A DNA stretch of 64,000 bases from Streptomyces sp. HB132 (lineage in GTDB: Bacteria > Actinomycetota > Actinomycetes > Streptomycetales > Streptomycetaceae): NCBI RefSeq assembly GCF_016909575.1, contig NZ_JAFBGA010000001.1:62001-126000 (forward strand), given 5' to 3'. Numbering within the stretch: the stretch's first letter is position 1; every line of letters starts with the position of its first letter. The notes under the pieces were generated by a model. The model saw nothing but the letters and a program-made list of their open reading frames with translations. It searched no databases and was not told the DNA's origin. The position numbers and the translations under genes were made by a program. Positions 1 through 7,330 of the stretch are shown here, piece by piece.

Positions 1-266
1 GCCCCGACGCTTCGACGATCAAGCCGGGCGAGACGACCATCCAGGGCAGCGTGACCCGCGACGGTGAGCCCGTCACCGGCTACGTCCGTCTGCTGGACTC
101 GACCGGTGAGTTCACCGCCGAGGTCCCGACCTCGGCGACCGGACAGTTCCGCTTCTACGCGGCCGAGGGCACCTGGACGCTCCGCGCCCTGGTCCCGGGC
201 GGCACCGCCGACCGTACGGTCGTGGCGCAGACCGGTGGCCTCGCCGAGGTCGCCATCGCCGTGTAG
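1..266 (+). CDS. DUF1416 family protein, 5'-truncated
   Basis: The reading frame is open from the window edge (first complete codon at 3), so only the C-terminal ~87 residues are visible. They form a small beta-rich domain (GSVTRDGEPVTGYVRLLDS, then FRFYAAEGTWTLRALVPGG) typical of the actinobacterial DUF1416 family, a transthyretin-like fold of about 95 residues. In actinobacteria this family usually follows a rhodanese-type thiosulfate sulfurtransferase gene, which would lie outside the window. Function is unknown; a role next to sulfur transfer is inferred from that context only. The true start is not visible. Confidence 0.75.
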   Translation, partial: PDASTIKPGETTIQGSVTRDGEPVTGYVRLLDSTGEFTAEVPTSATGQFRFYAAEGTWTLRALVPGGTADRTVVAQTGGLAEVAIAV

Positions 267-385
267 TTCACGCGCACCGACGGCCGGAGGGCCGCACCCC
301 AGGGGGTTGGACGCCACCTGAGCGGGGTGCGGCCCTTCGTGCCGTCCACATGCGCTCCGGCGCCGGAGCGCTCTACGCTGGACAC

Positions 386-745
386 ATGTACGCCCGGCGT
401 AGGCGCGCCTATTTCCTGATGATGGGCGGATGCCTCTTCCTCTTCGTCTCCGCCTGGGCCTTCGTGCGTCTCTGGTCGATTCCGGCGGCCGTCGCGATGT
501 GCGTGGTCGCCATGGTCATACCGCCCGTTGCGGCGATCGTCGCCAACCGCCGGGGGCCTGAGGACCGTTGGTGGGACGACCCGCCGCAGGAGTCCCGGCG
601 CCCCTCGGACTCCCCGCCCTCCCCGTCGTCGGACTCCCCGTCCTCCCCTGAATCCCGGCCACGCTCGCCACGGGAGGAACCCACGGGCGACCCGACGTCC
701 GACGCGTGGTGGGACGAGCTGGACGGCAGGAAGCGCCGCAGGTAG
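386..745 (+). CDS. DUF3099-like membrane protein
   Basis: This 119-residue protein begins MYARRRRAYF and has two hydrophobic segments (about residues 9-28 and 31-52). A Pro/Ser/Glu-rich tail ends in WWDELDGRKRRR. The tryptophan-rich WWDD and WWDEL patches after two membrane helices fit the DUF3099 family of small actinobacterial membrane proteins; the function is unknown. The start is the ATG at 386 because a -10 box TACGCT (374-379) lies 6 nt upstream, as expected for a leaderless message. It stands alone between a DUF1416 gene and a convergent DsrE-like gene. Confidence 0.7.
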   Translation: MYARRRRAYFLMMGGCLFLFVSAWAFVRLWSIPAAVAMCVVAMVIPPVAAIVANRRGPEDRWWDDPPQESRRPSDSPPSPSSDSPSSPESRPRSPREEPTGDPTSDAWWDELDGRKRRR

Positions 746-764
746 GACGGCGGGCTTCCGAGGG

Positions 765-1127
765 TCAGTAGACGAGGGCCTGGGCGCCGTCCGCCATGGC
801 CTCCTGCACGAAGACCTGGGCCCCTGCGATCCGTACGCCCTGCAGGACGTCCTTCTCCGTGATGTCCCGTCGCGCCGCGCACTGGGTGCAGAGGGTGACC
901 CCGCCACCGGCCAGGATCGAATCGATCAGATCGGGCAGCGGCGCCGCGTGGGGCAGTTCGAACTCGGCGGCGCGCCCCGGCAGCGCGAACCAGGCGGACT
1001 CGCCGGTCAGCCAGAGGGAGACCTCCACCCCGCTGGCGACGGCCACGGCCGCCACGGTGAAGGCCTGCGAGCAGCGTTCCGGAGCATCGGCCCCGGCGGT
1101 CACCTTGATCACTAGCTTCTTCGGCAT
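765..1127 (-). CDS. DsrE/DsrF-like sulfur-relay family protein
   Basis: The 120-residue protein starts MPKKLVIKVTAGADAPERCSQ. It has the alternating beta-alpha pattern of DsrE-type proteins, including the late CTQCAARR segment, where such proteins often carry a sulfur-handling cysteine. A role in sulfur transfer is inferred from the family and from the nearby DUF1416 gene. The start at 1127 is supported by a -10 box TACAGT (1135-1140 on the minus strand) 7 nt upstream, so the gene is probably leaderless. It converges on the DUF3099 gene and is divergent from the membrane-protein operon that starts at 1233. Confidence 0.7.
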   Translation of the reverse strand: MPKKLVIKVTAGADAPERCSQAFTVAAVAVASGVEVSLWLTGESAWFALPGRAAEFELPHAAPLPDLIDSILAGGGVTLCTQCAARRDITEKDVLQGVRIAGAQVFVQEAMADGAQALVY

Positions 1128-1232
1128 GTGCCGAACTGTAATCCGCGGATGGGCAACCTCCCCTGTGACCTGTGGGTCAGTTGTGTGCGCAGGTAAGGGA
1201 ATCTGCGCCTCAGGTCTCTTGGGGGGACCCTT

Positions 1233-2030
1233 TTGGAACCGAACGAACCCATTTCCGGCTCGCCGGATGATGAGCAGTCCTCCGCCCCGGGACGCCCGCG
1301 TCCACGGGGTCGTACGACCCTGTTGATCGCCGCCGCCGCACTGCTCGGGATCTCCGGCGGCACCGCGGTCGGCTACGGCATCCAGGCGGAGAGGCCGCCG
1401 ACACCTCTGCCCGCCCTTTCGCAGACGGAGCTGGCGTACCCCGCGAAGGCGCTTCCCGAGGGCGAGGCCCCTGCCCCGCTGCCCGCCTCGCAGGACCGCC
1501 AGGTCCGGACCGACGGCGATCTGCGAGAACTGCTGATCGACCGCCCGGCGGGATGGAGCGAGAACGAGAAGGCCGAATGGCTGGACGACGGCTGGATGAG
1601 CGTCGGCGCCCTCGCTCATTGGTTCGAAAACGAAGGCGACACGTTCGAGTACTTCCTGGAGTCCGACGTGCGTCGCATCGCAGGGGCTGCCTGGAAGAAG
1701 GGCTCGGACCGTGAAGCTACGATCCAGCTCGTCCAGTTCGCCTCCGGGGTGGACAACGCGGCAGCCGAGTTCGCCGACGGTCAGCGCTGGTACGCGTCCG
1801 AGACGGAGGGGGGCGGCGGCAACGAGGGCGACCTGGTCAAGGGGAGCGGAGAGGGCCGCTACTACGTCTACGACGTGAACCGGCAGCAGCCCGGCCTCCC
1901 GCTCCTCTACCAGGCCAAGGCTGTCATGCACCGCGGCGACATCATGATCGACATCAATCTGTTCGACACCAGGCCGATCAGCAAGAAGGACATCCGGACG
2001 CTGGCCGAGCAACAGCTGGAGCGCCTGTGA
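1233..2030 (+). CDS. Membrane-anchored hypothetical protein, paralogue 1 of 3
   Basis: This is a 265-residue protein with a short Pro-rich cytoplasmic N-terminus, one transmembrane helix (about residues 31-50) and a ~210-residue exported domain. It contains the motif LRELLIDRPAGW that recurs in the two genes downstream. I do not recognise a family. A TTG start at 1233 is used because a GGGGGGA ribosome-binding site lies at 1221-1227. The stop overlaps the next gene by 4 nt (GTGA), so the three genes are translationally coupled and probably form one operon ending at 3756. Confidence 0.65.
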   Translation: MEPNEPISGSPDDEQSSAPGRPRPRGRTTLLIAAAALLGISGGTAVGYGIQAERPPTPLPALSQTELAYPAKALPEGEAPAPLPASQDRQVRTDGDLRELLIDRPAGWSENEKAEWLDDGWMSVGALAHWFENEGDTFEYFLESDVRRIAGAAWKKGSDREATIQLVQFASGVDNAAAEFADGQRWYASETEGGGGNEGDLVKGSGEGRYYVYDVNRQQPGLPLLYQAKAVMHRGDIMIDINLFDTRPISKKDIRTLAEQQLERL

Positions 2031-2866
2031 ACGACATCTCCCCTCCCGGGACCTCCGAGGCGGCCCCGCTTCCGGAGACGGCGGACGTCCCGGAGGCGTC
2101 CGGCTCTCAGGACGCCCCCGCGCGTCCCGGGCGCGTCCGGCGGAAACTGCTCACGGCCCTTCCCGCCGTGCTGGTGCTCGGCGCCGTCGGCGTCGCCGCC
2201 GGTTACACGCACGCCACGGTCGACGAGGCCGACCGCAGCGTGGAGACGACCGTGTGGAGGGTGTCCGCGCGTGAGCCGGGCAAGGACCCCGCGCGGGACA
2301 CCAGTCGCGGCAAGGCGGACACCGCGCTCAGCAGGCTGATGCTGCCCGTGCCCGCCGGCTACCGGCTCGGCCCGGACGACGGTGAGCACGGCAACGACGG
2401 CGAGATGGACGGTAAGCGGGCCGTCGCCGCGATGAAGGAGGGCAACCGCGGGCTCGCGGGCAAGGAACGCCGGGATTACGACAAGCGGATCGACAAGCTG
2501 CGGGTGCAGGGTCTCGCCGTCCGTTCGTACACCACCCAGGAGAACGACCTGGAGGTGCACGCCCAGGTCATGCGGATGAAGGACACGAAGGCCGTGCGGA
2601 GCTTCTACACCTTCCGGACGGAGCTGTTCGACATCCTGGGGACCTTCCGGAAGGGCCCTGAGATCAAGGGCCACACTCGAAACGCGACCTGCTATCTGCA
2701 GCCCGAGGGCGACAGCGAGATCGAGGACATGGTGTGCGCGGCGTACGACGGGGAGCTGAGCATCAGCGTCTCGGCAACCGGCGTCAAGCCCGTCGACAAG
2801 GCGGCCGTCGCCGAGCTGCTGAAGGACCAGCTGGAGCACATCAAGTCCCCGGGGGAGTACGTATGA
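2027..2866 (+). CDS. Membrane-anchored hypothetical protein, paralogue 2 of 3
   Basis: This 279-residue protein has the same plan as its neighbours: a Pro/Glu-rich N-terminus (~35 residues), one transmembrane helix (LLTALPAVLVLGAVGVAAGY) and an extracytoplasmic domain. The shared motif appears here as LSRLMLPVPAGYRL, followed by many charged residues. The GTG at 2027 overlaps the previous stop (GTGA), and the next gene starts inside its own stop (ATGA). Function is unknown. The shared layout argues that the three products act together at the cell surface, for example as parts of one complex; this is inference. Confidence 0.7.
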   Translation: MNDISPPGTSEAAPLPETADVPEASGSQDAPARPGRVRRKLLTALPAVLVLGAVGVAAGYTHATVDEADRSVETTVWRVSAREPGKDPARDTSRGKADTALSRLMLPVPAGYRLGPDDGEHGNDGEMDGKRAVAAMKEGNRGLAGKERRDYDKRIDKLRVQGLAVRSYTTQENDLEVHAQVMRMKDTKAVRSFYTFRTELFDILGTFRKGPEIKGHTRNATCYLQPEGDSEIEDMVCAAYDGELSISVSATGVKPVDKAAVAELLKDQLEHIKSPGEYV

Positions 2867-3756
2867 CCGAGCAGACGGCCGAACCGGTCGACAAGGCCGC
2901 CCCCGAACCGGCGCCCGCAGCGGCCACCCTCCTCCCCCCGGTCCCGCCGCAGATCCCACCGGTCCCTGCACAGGCACCCGCACCCACCACGCCGAGGCCG
3001 CCGCGCCGCGTCCTGCGGGCGGCGCTCCGGTGGACGGCCGCCGTGCTGGTGCTCGGCGGGCTCGGCGCGGGGACGGCCGTGGGCATCGCGTCGATGGAGC
3101 GCACCGACGTCCCGGGACTCGGCACGCGCGACGACGGGCGCTGGGACTACCCGGAGCTGAGCCTCCCCGCCCTGCCCTCCGGTGCGCCCCGCCCGTTCAG
3201 CGACTTCAACACCGCCGAGGTCCACCACGCCGACCTGCGGCGCCTGCTGCTGCCCGCGCCCGCCGGTGCCACCGTGGACAAGAAGCTCGACGGCGGCTGG
3301 GTGGACATCGCGCGGTACGCCGCCGAGTACGACAAGGACGAGCGGGCCGCAATGACCCAGCGCCTGGGGGACTCCGCCCTGCGGCACATAGCGGCCCGCG
3401 GCTGGACCATGCCGGACGGCACGTCGTCCCGGATCTATCTGCTCCGGTTCAACTCCGTGGCGTACTCCACCGCGTTCCGTGACGAGCTCCTCGAGGACGC
3501 CTCCCGGCCGCTTCCGCTCGCCGGGGCGGCCGAGTCCTCCCTCGACGAGGACTGGAGTGTCGTGGACGGGCCCGAATTCACCACGGCGCGGTCCTTCGTC
3601 GAGAACGAGGACTACGGGTCCGAGCACGTCCGTCACGCCTATGTGCTGGCCGGGGACACGGTCGCCCTGGTCGTTCAGGCACGCAAGGGTGCGGACGGCA
3701 CGGAGGCCGTTCCGTTCCACCAGACCGTCGTCCTGCAGAACCAGCTCCTGGGCTGA
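2863..3756 (+). CDS. Membrane-anchored hypothetical protein, paralogue 3 of 3
   Basis: This is a 297-residue protein with a long Pro/Ala-rich N-terminus (~45 residues), one transmembrane segment (about 53-72) and an exported domain carrying LRRLLLPAPAGATV, the motif shared with the two upstream genes. The ATG at 2863 overlaps the upstream stop by 4 nt. It appears to be the last gene of the operon; the small gene at 3862 begins 105 bp downstream. No catalytic motif is recognisable. Confidence 0.7.
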   Translation: MTEQTAEPVDKAAPEPAPAAATLLPPVPPQIPPVPAQAPAPTTPRPPRRVLRAALRWTAAVLVLGGLGAGTAVGIASMERTDVPGLGTRDDGRWDYPELSLPALPSGAPRPFSDFNTAEVHHADLRRLLLPAPAGATVDKKLDGGWVDIARYAAEYDKDERAAMTQRLGDSALRHIAARGWTMPDGTSSRIYLLRFNSVAYSTAFRDELLEDASRPLPLAGAAESSLDEDWSVVDGPEFTTARSFVENEDYGSEHVRHAYVLAGDTVALVVQARKGADGTEAVPFHQTVVLQNQLLG

Positions 3757-3861
3757 CGCGACCGGCCCGGGAAACCCCGGGCCGCCGTGCCGGGCCCCCA
3801 CCCATTAGGCTGGGGGCCCGGCCGCCTGCTGCCGTCATGTCGTTCGTTCCGAGGAGCTCCC

Positions 3862-3963
3862 GTGCTTGAGGCTTTCTTCTCCGCCCTGCTGGTGCTGGTC
3901 TGCGTCGGCGTGCTCGCCTTCGCCGCCGTGACCGTGAAGAAGCTGTACCAGGGCCAGCGCTGA
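3862..3963 (+). CDS. Small single-pass membrane peptide (33 aa)
   Basis: A GTG start at 3862 is preceded by an ideal ribosome-binding site, GAGGAG (3851-3856). The 33-residue product is MLEAFFSALLVLVCVGVLAF followed by AAVTVKKLYQGQR: one hydrophobic helix with a short basic tail, so it should sit in the membrane with its C-terminus inside. It lies 49 bp upstream of the nitrobindin-like gene and may be co-transcribed with it. Function is unknown. Its size and strong RBS suggest a real small protein of the kind that automatic annotation misses. Confidence 0.6.
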   Translation: MLEAFFSALLVLVCVGVLAFAAVTVKKLYQGQR

Positions 3964-4012
3964 CCCTCGCCGAACACCTTCCGTACACCCTCACAGATCG
4001 TCTGAGCCGCTC

Positions 4013-4585
4013 ATGATCGAGATTCCGTCCGACCTCCACCCGGACCTCGTACCGCTGGCCTTCCTCCTCGGCAACTGGGCGGGCGCCGGCGTCTCCGACT
4101 TCCCCGGCGCCGAGAAGTGCAACTTCGGCCAGGAGGTCACCTTCAGCCACGACGGCCGCGACTTCCTCGAATACGTCTCGCACTCCTGGGTGCTGGACGC
4201 CGAGGGCAACCAGGTCAAGCCGCTCGAGTCCGAGTCCGGCTACTGGCGCATCGACAAGGACCGCAAGGTCGAGATCGTCATGGTGCGTGACCAGGGCATC
4301 GTCGAGGTCTGGTACGGCGAGCTGGCGAAGCAGAAGCCGCAGATCGACATCGTCACGGACGCCGTGGCCCGCACCGCCGCCTCCGGTCCGTACAGCGGTG
4401 GCAAGCGCCTCTACGGCTATGTGCACAGCGACCTGATGTGGGTCGGCGAGAAGGCCACCCCCGACGTGGAGCTGCGGCCGTACATGTCGGCGCACCTGAA
4501 GAAGGTCGTCACCCCCGAAGAGGTCGCCGCCATGGCGAAGAGCCTCGGGGACATGCCGGACGACGGCATCGCGTTCTTCAAGTAG
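4013..4585 (+). CDS. FABP/nitrobindin-like heme-binding beta-barrel protein
   Basis: This 190-residue protein has the THAP4/nitrobindin-type fold. The GxWxGxG motif appears as GNWAGAG near residues 20-26. A late histidine in MSAHLKK matches the position of the proximal heme ligand in nitrobindins. The family (formerly DUF1794, Rv2717c-like) binds ferric heme in a 10-strand barrel and is proposed to scavenge nitric oxide or peroxynitrite. Length matches the family. It is followed by a clear terminator at 4615-4646. Confidence 0.85.
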   Translation: MIEIPSDLHPDLVPLAFLLGNWAGAGVSDFPGAEKCNFGQEVTFSHDGRDFLEYVSHSWVLDAEGNQVKPLESESGYWRIDKDRKVEIVMVRDQGIVEVWYGELAKQKPQIDIVTDAVARTAASGPYSGGKRLYGYVHSDLMWVGEKATPDVELRPYMSAHLKKVVTPEEVAAMAKSLGDMPDDGIAFFK

Positions 4586-4614
4586 CCGGTCCGGGCCGCC
4601 GCCCGTCCTGCCTG

Positions 4615-4646
4615 AGCCCTTGGCAACCTTCCCGGTGCCAGGGGCT
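4615..4646 (+). terminator. Rho-independent-type terminator after the nitrobindin-like gene
   Basis: A 13-bp stem (AGCCCTTGGCA-ACC against GGTGCCAGGGGCT, one bulged A and one G-U pair) starts 30 nt after the stop codon and is followed by a short T run. It separates the upstream genes from the defence-like region. Confidence 0.75.
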
Positions 4647-4712
4647 TTCGCGTGCCCGCGGTGGGGACGAACCCGGTGCCAGCCGGACGGGTGGGGGTTA
4701 ACAGATATACGT

Positions 4713-4755
4713 GCACTGCAATGCGCTTGCATCGCCGGGCGGTGCTCGCTACGGT
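4713..4755 (+). promoter_or_regulatory. Strong sigma-70-type promoter with overlapping palindrome
   Basis: TTGCAT (4727-4732), a 17-bp spacer and TACGGT (4750-4755) make one of the best consensus promoters in the window. It sits in an intergenic region ~220 bp before the next start codon. An inverted repeat, TGCAA-TGCGC-TTGCA, covers the -35 region and could be a repressor site. Transcription would start near 4762 and read into the structured RNA candidate. Confidence 0.65.
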
Positions 4756-4761
4756 AGGAAC

Positions 4762-4840
4762 ACCGCTGCGGAGCCCGTTATCCGGTCTCCCCGGACAACG
4801 CGGAACCCCCAGTCGCATTGCGCGCGACTGGGGGTTCCGT
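4762..4840 (+). ncRNA. Candidate small structured RNA upstream of an Abi_2/HEPN gene
   Basis: From the predicted start near 4762 the sequence holds a small hairpin (TCCGG-TCTCC-CCGGA, 4781-4795). It then has a perfect 16-bp stem with a 7-nt loop (CGGAACCCCCAGTCGC at 4801-4816 against 4824-4839), which could act as both a structural element and a terminator. No open reading frame fits. The RNA would be ~78 nt and lies directly upstream of an AbiF-like HEPN gene. A structured RNA (the abiF RNA motif) has been described in that position for other AbiF-type loci. Whether this RNA belongs to that family is inference. Confidence 0.5.
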
Positions 4841-4887
4841 AAGCCGTGCTTCGGGCGGCGTGTAAACAGAGGCGGACCCAAAGCGTT

Positions 4888-4919
4888 CGTCGCCCACCGT
4901 ACCACGATGGGTGGCGACG
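4888..4919 (+). repeat. Inverted repeat in the abi leader
   Basis: CGTCGCC (4888-4894) pairs with GGCGACG (4913-4919) around an 18-nt loop that has further partial pairing. It lies 57 nt before the start of the HEPN gene and could be part of the leader structure or an operator. Confidence 0.4.
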
Positions 4920-4976
4920 CAGTCCAGAGGTGCGCGGCGACAATCCACGGCAGGGGCCGGGAAACAGGGGGGCATC

Positions 4977-5654
4977 ATGGCGGACGCGTGGCCGGAATGG
5001 ATGGGGCGGGCGTTCTCGGAGCCGAGGATGGAGCCGTACCGGGACGCCTGTGGCGGCGATGCCTCGCGGGCCCTTCGGCTGTACTGGTGGAACGTCGAGG
5101 CGTGTGCGGCGCTCTACGGACCGCTCCACTGCCTGGAGCTCGCTCTGCGTAACGCCCTGAACGTGGTGCTGACCGAGCACTACGGGAGGGCGGACTGGTG
5201 GGAGGCCGCGCCCCTCAACGCGCAGGGCATGAGGCTCGTGGCCAAGGCCCGCGCGAAGTGCGCCGGCCGCCGGGGCCGCGGACGGCGTCACGTGGGGACG
5301 GACAGCGTGGTGGCGGAACTCTCCTTCGGCTTCTGGGCCGCACTGCTCAGCGGCGGCTCCGGCTACGACCGTACGTTCTGGGTGCCGGTGGTCCACAAGG
5401 CGTTCCCCCACTACGGAGGGCGACGTGACACCCTGTACGACGAGCTGTGGTCCCTGGTGCTCCTGCGTAACCGGGTCATGCACCATGAGCCGGTGTACAT
5501 GCGGCACCTCGCTGCGGACCACGCCAAGATCTACCGCCTCCTCGGGTACCTGAGCCCCGCTCTCGTCCCGGAGGCGCGGGCGATGGACCGGTTTCCCGCT
5601 GTGCTGCGCCACCGTGGGGCGACCTGTGACGGCAGCCGCCGTCCCCGGTTCTGA
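4977..5654 (+). CDS. Abi_2/AbiF-like HEPN-domain protein (putative RNA-targeting abortive infection effector)
   Basis: The 225-residue protein has the Abi family pattern. An early ALYGPLHCLELALRNALN segment is followed by a late RNRVMHHEPV motif at residues 164-173. The latter contains R164-x4-H169-H170, the HEPN RNase signature, and is typical of Abi_2 (AbiD/AbiF) proteins. HEPN proteins of this kind cleave RNA and arrest infected cells. The ATG at 4977 follows a G-rich ribosome-binding site (AGGGGGG). It lies upstream of a DNA methylase and an HsdS-like gene in the same orientation and downstream of a structured RNA candidate. Together they look like a defence module. Target and trigger are not visible. 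Confidence 0.75.
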   Translation: MADAWPEWMGRAFSEPRMEPYRDACGGDASRALRLYWWNVEACAALYGPLHCLELALRNALNVVLTEHYGRADWWEAAPLNAQGMRLVAKARAKCAGRRGRGRRHVGTDSVVAELSFGFWAALLSGGSGYDRTFWVPVVHKAFPHYGGRRDTLYDELWSLVLLRNRVMHHEPVYMRHLAADHAKIYRLLGYLSPALVPEARAMDRFPAVLRHRGATCDGSRRPRF

Positions 5655-5716
5655 GCGACCGGTCCGACCGCACCCGACCGCTCCGGGTTCACCCCGGGGC
5701 CACACTGGAGGACTTC

Positions 5717-7330
5717 GTGGCGCCCACCACCGGACCCCTGGTCACGCGCGCGGACATCGCCCGCCGCACGGCGGTGCGCCGCCCGGCCGTCAGTAACTGG
5801 CAGCGCCGTTACGCCGACTTCCCCGAAGCGGTGTCACGGAGCGACGAGGACGTCGAGCTGTTTCCCGAAGCCGAGGTGCAGACCTGGCTGGACCGCCGGA
5901 TGATCCCCGCCAACGCCCGCCGGGCGGGGGAGGGAGCCGGGGCGACCTACGGTGACCGCTTCCGGCGGAAGGACGCCACGGAGGGGTTCGTCGCCGCGGT
6001 CCGCGCGCTGGCGGGAGATCCGCGGCACTTCGGTGACCACATCCCGCACGATCACTACCTGCTGTTCCTGATGGCCCTCGTCCATGTGCGTCAACTGCGT
6101 CCGGAGGTGTGGCGCGGCTGTGCGGACCGGCCGGGGGACGTGGTCGGCGCGGTGCGGCACGTCCTGTGGGAAGACGGCGCGTACCGCCTGGCGGACCTCC
6201 TCGGCCGGTCGCTCGACAGGTGCCCGCCACACCTGGTCGGGGAACTCGTGGCCGCTCTCGGCACCGCGGCACCGACCGGTGCCTCCGCGCCGGAGGCCGA
6301 GGCCGGCGCGGAGGCGTTCGACCTGCTGCTGGCCGCTTACGGCGACGTGGCCGGCGGAACTGCCGGTGAGCTGCCGACCCCCCCGTCGGTGGCCCGCGCG
6401 GTGGCCGGGATGCTGATGGCCGGACCGCCCTTCGACGACGGCCCGCCCGTGCGCCTGCACGACCCCTACTGCCGGGCCGGGGAGATGCTGGCCGCTTCGG
6501 TCGACGCCGTGCGAGCCTCCGCCCCCGTACCCCCGTCTCTGTCCGTCAGCGGTGCCGGGACGCAGGCCGTGCCGTGCGAGCTGGCGGGCATGAATCTGGC
6601 GCAGCGGCACCAGCCGGCCGACCTGCGCACGGAGCGGGGCGCGGACACGGGGAGCCGGTTCGACCGTGTCCTGACGAACCCCCCGTTCAACGCCCGGCTC
6701 ACCAGGGGCTCCGGGCACGTCGCCCCGCACTGGAGCTACGGGGAACCGCCGGCCCACAACGCCAACTACGACTGGCTCCAGTCCGTGGTCCACAGCCTCT
6801 CCGAGCGGGGCCGGGCCTGTGTGGTGATGCCCACCAACGCGGCTTCCTCCGCGCACTCCGGTGAACGGAGGATCAGGCGGGGCATGATCGAGGACGGCGC
6901 GGTCGAGGCCCTGGTCGCCCTGCCGCCGCAGCTCTTCCCCGCCACCGCCGTCGCCGTGAGCGTGTGGATCCTGAAGCGTCCGACCGGCAGCTGCCGGGAC
7001 GTCTTCTTCCTCGACGCGACGGGCCTGGGATCCATGGCGTCCCGCACCCGCCGTGTGCTCGCGACCGAGGACACCGACCTGCTGGTCCGGATCACCGGGT
7101 CCCGGGAGGAGCGGAAGGGTCTCAGCCGCGTCGTCGGCATCGACGAGATCCGGGCGCACGGACACTCGCTGAGCGCGACCGCCTACCTGACCACCCTGGC
7201 CACCGAGCCGTCCCGGGAGGCGACCGGCGGCCAGGTGCGGGCGCTGGCCGGACGCCTGGCGGAGCTCGGCGACCGTGCACGCGACGTCGACCGGCACATC
7301 GAGGCCCTGTTCAAGGAGTACGGACTGTGA
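5717..7330 (+). CDS. Type I-like N6-adenine DNA methylase (HsdM-like) with N-terminal HTH
   Basis: This 537-residue protein opens with a helix-turn-helix-like segment (TRADIARRTAVRRPAVSNWQ, about residues 10-29). It then has the HsdM-type catalytic core: a SAM-binding motif I variant DPYCRAGEML (about 249-258) and motif IV NPPFN (about 321-325). It should transfer methyl groups from SAM to adenine N6 in a sequence defined by the partner HsdS subunit. The GTG at 5717 has a GGAGG at 5708-5712. The hsdS-like gene overlaps its stop by 4 nt (GTGA), so the two are coupled. No HsdR is encoded nearby. Confidence 0.8.
   Translation: MAPTTGPLVTRADIARRTAVRRPAVSNWQRRYADFPEAVSRSDEDVELFPEAEVQTWLDRRMIPANARRAGEGAGATYGDRFRRKDATEGFVAAVRALAGDPRHFGDHIPHDHYLLFLMALVHVRQLRPEVWRGCADRPGDVVGAVRHVLWEDGAYRLADLLGRSLDRCPPHLVGELVAALGTAAPTGASAPEAEAGAEAFDLLLAAYGDVAGGTAGELPTPPSVARAVAGMLMAGPPFDDGPPVRLHDPYCRAGEMLAASVDAVRASAPVPPSLSVSGAGTQAVPCELAGMNLAQRHQPADLRTERGADTGSRFDRVLTNPPFNARLTRGSGHVAPHWSYGEPPAHNANYDWLQSVVHSLSERGRACVVMPTNAASSAHSGERRIRRGMIEDGAVEALVALPPQLFPATAVAVSVWILKRPTGSCRDVFFLDATGLGSMASRTRRVLATEDTDLLVRITGSREERKGLSRVVGIDEIRAHGHSLSATAYLTTLATEPSREATGGQVRALAGRLAELGDRARDVDRHIEALFKEYGL

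Noticed and set aside
765..2012. Long leftward frame covering the DsrE-like gene and the membrane-protein gene
   Set aside because: Only the last 120 residues are a recognisable protein. The rest is the antisense of the gene at 1233-2030, a common effect of high GC content.
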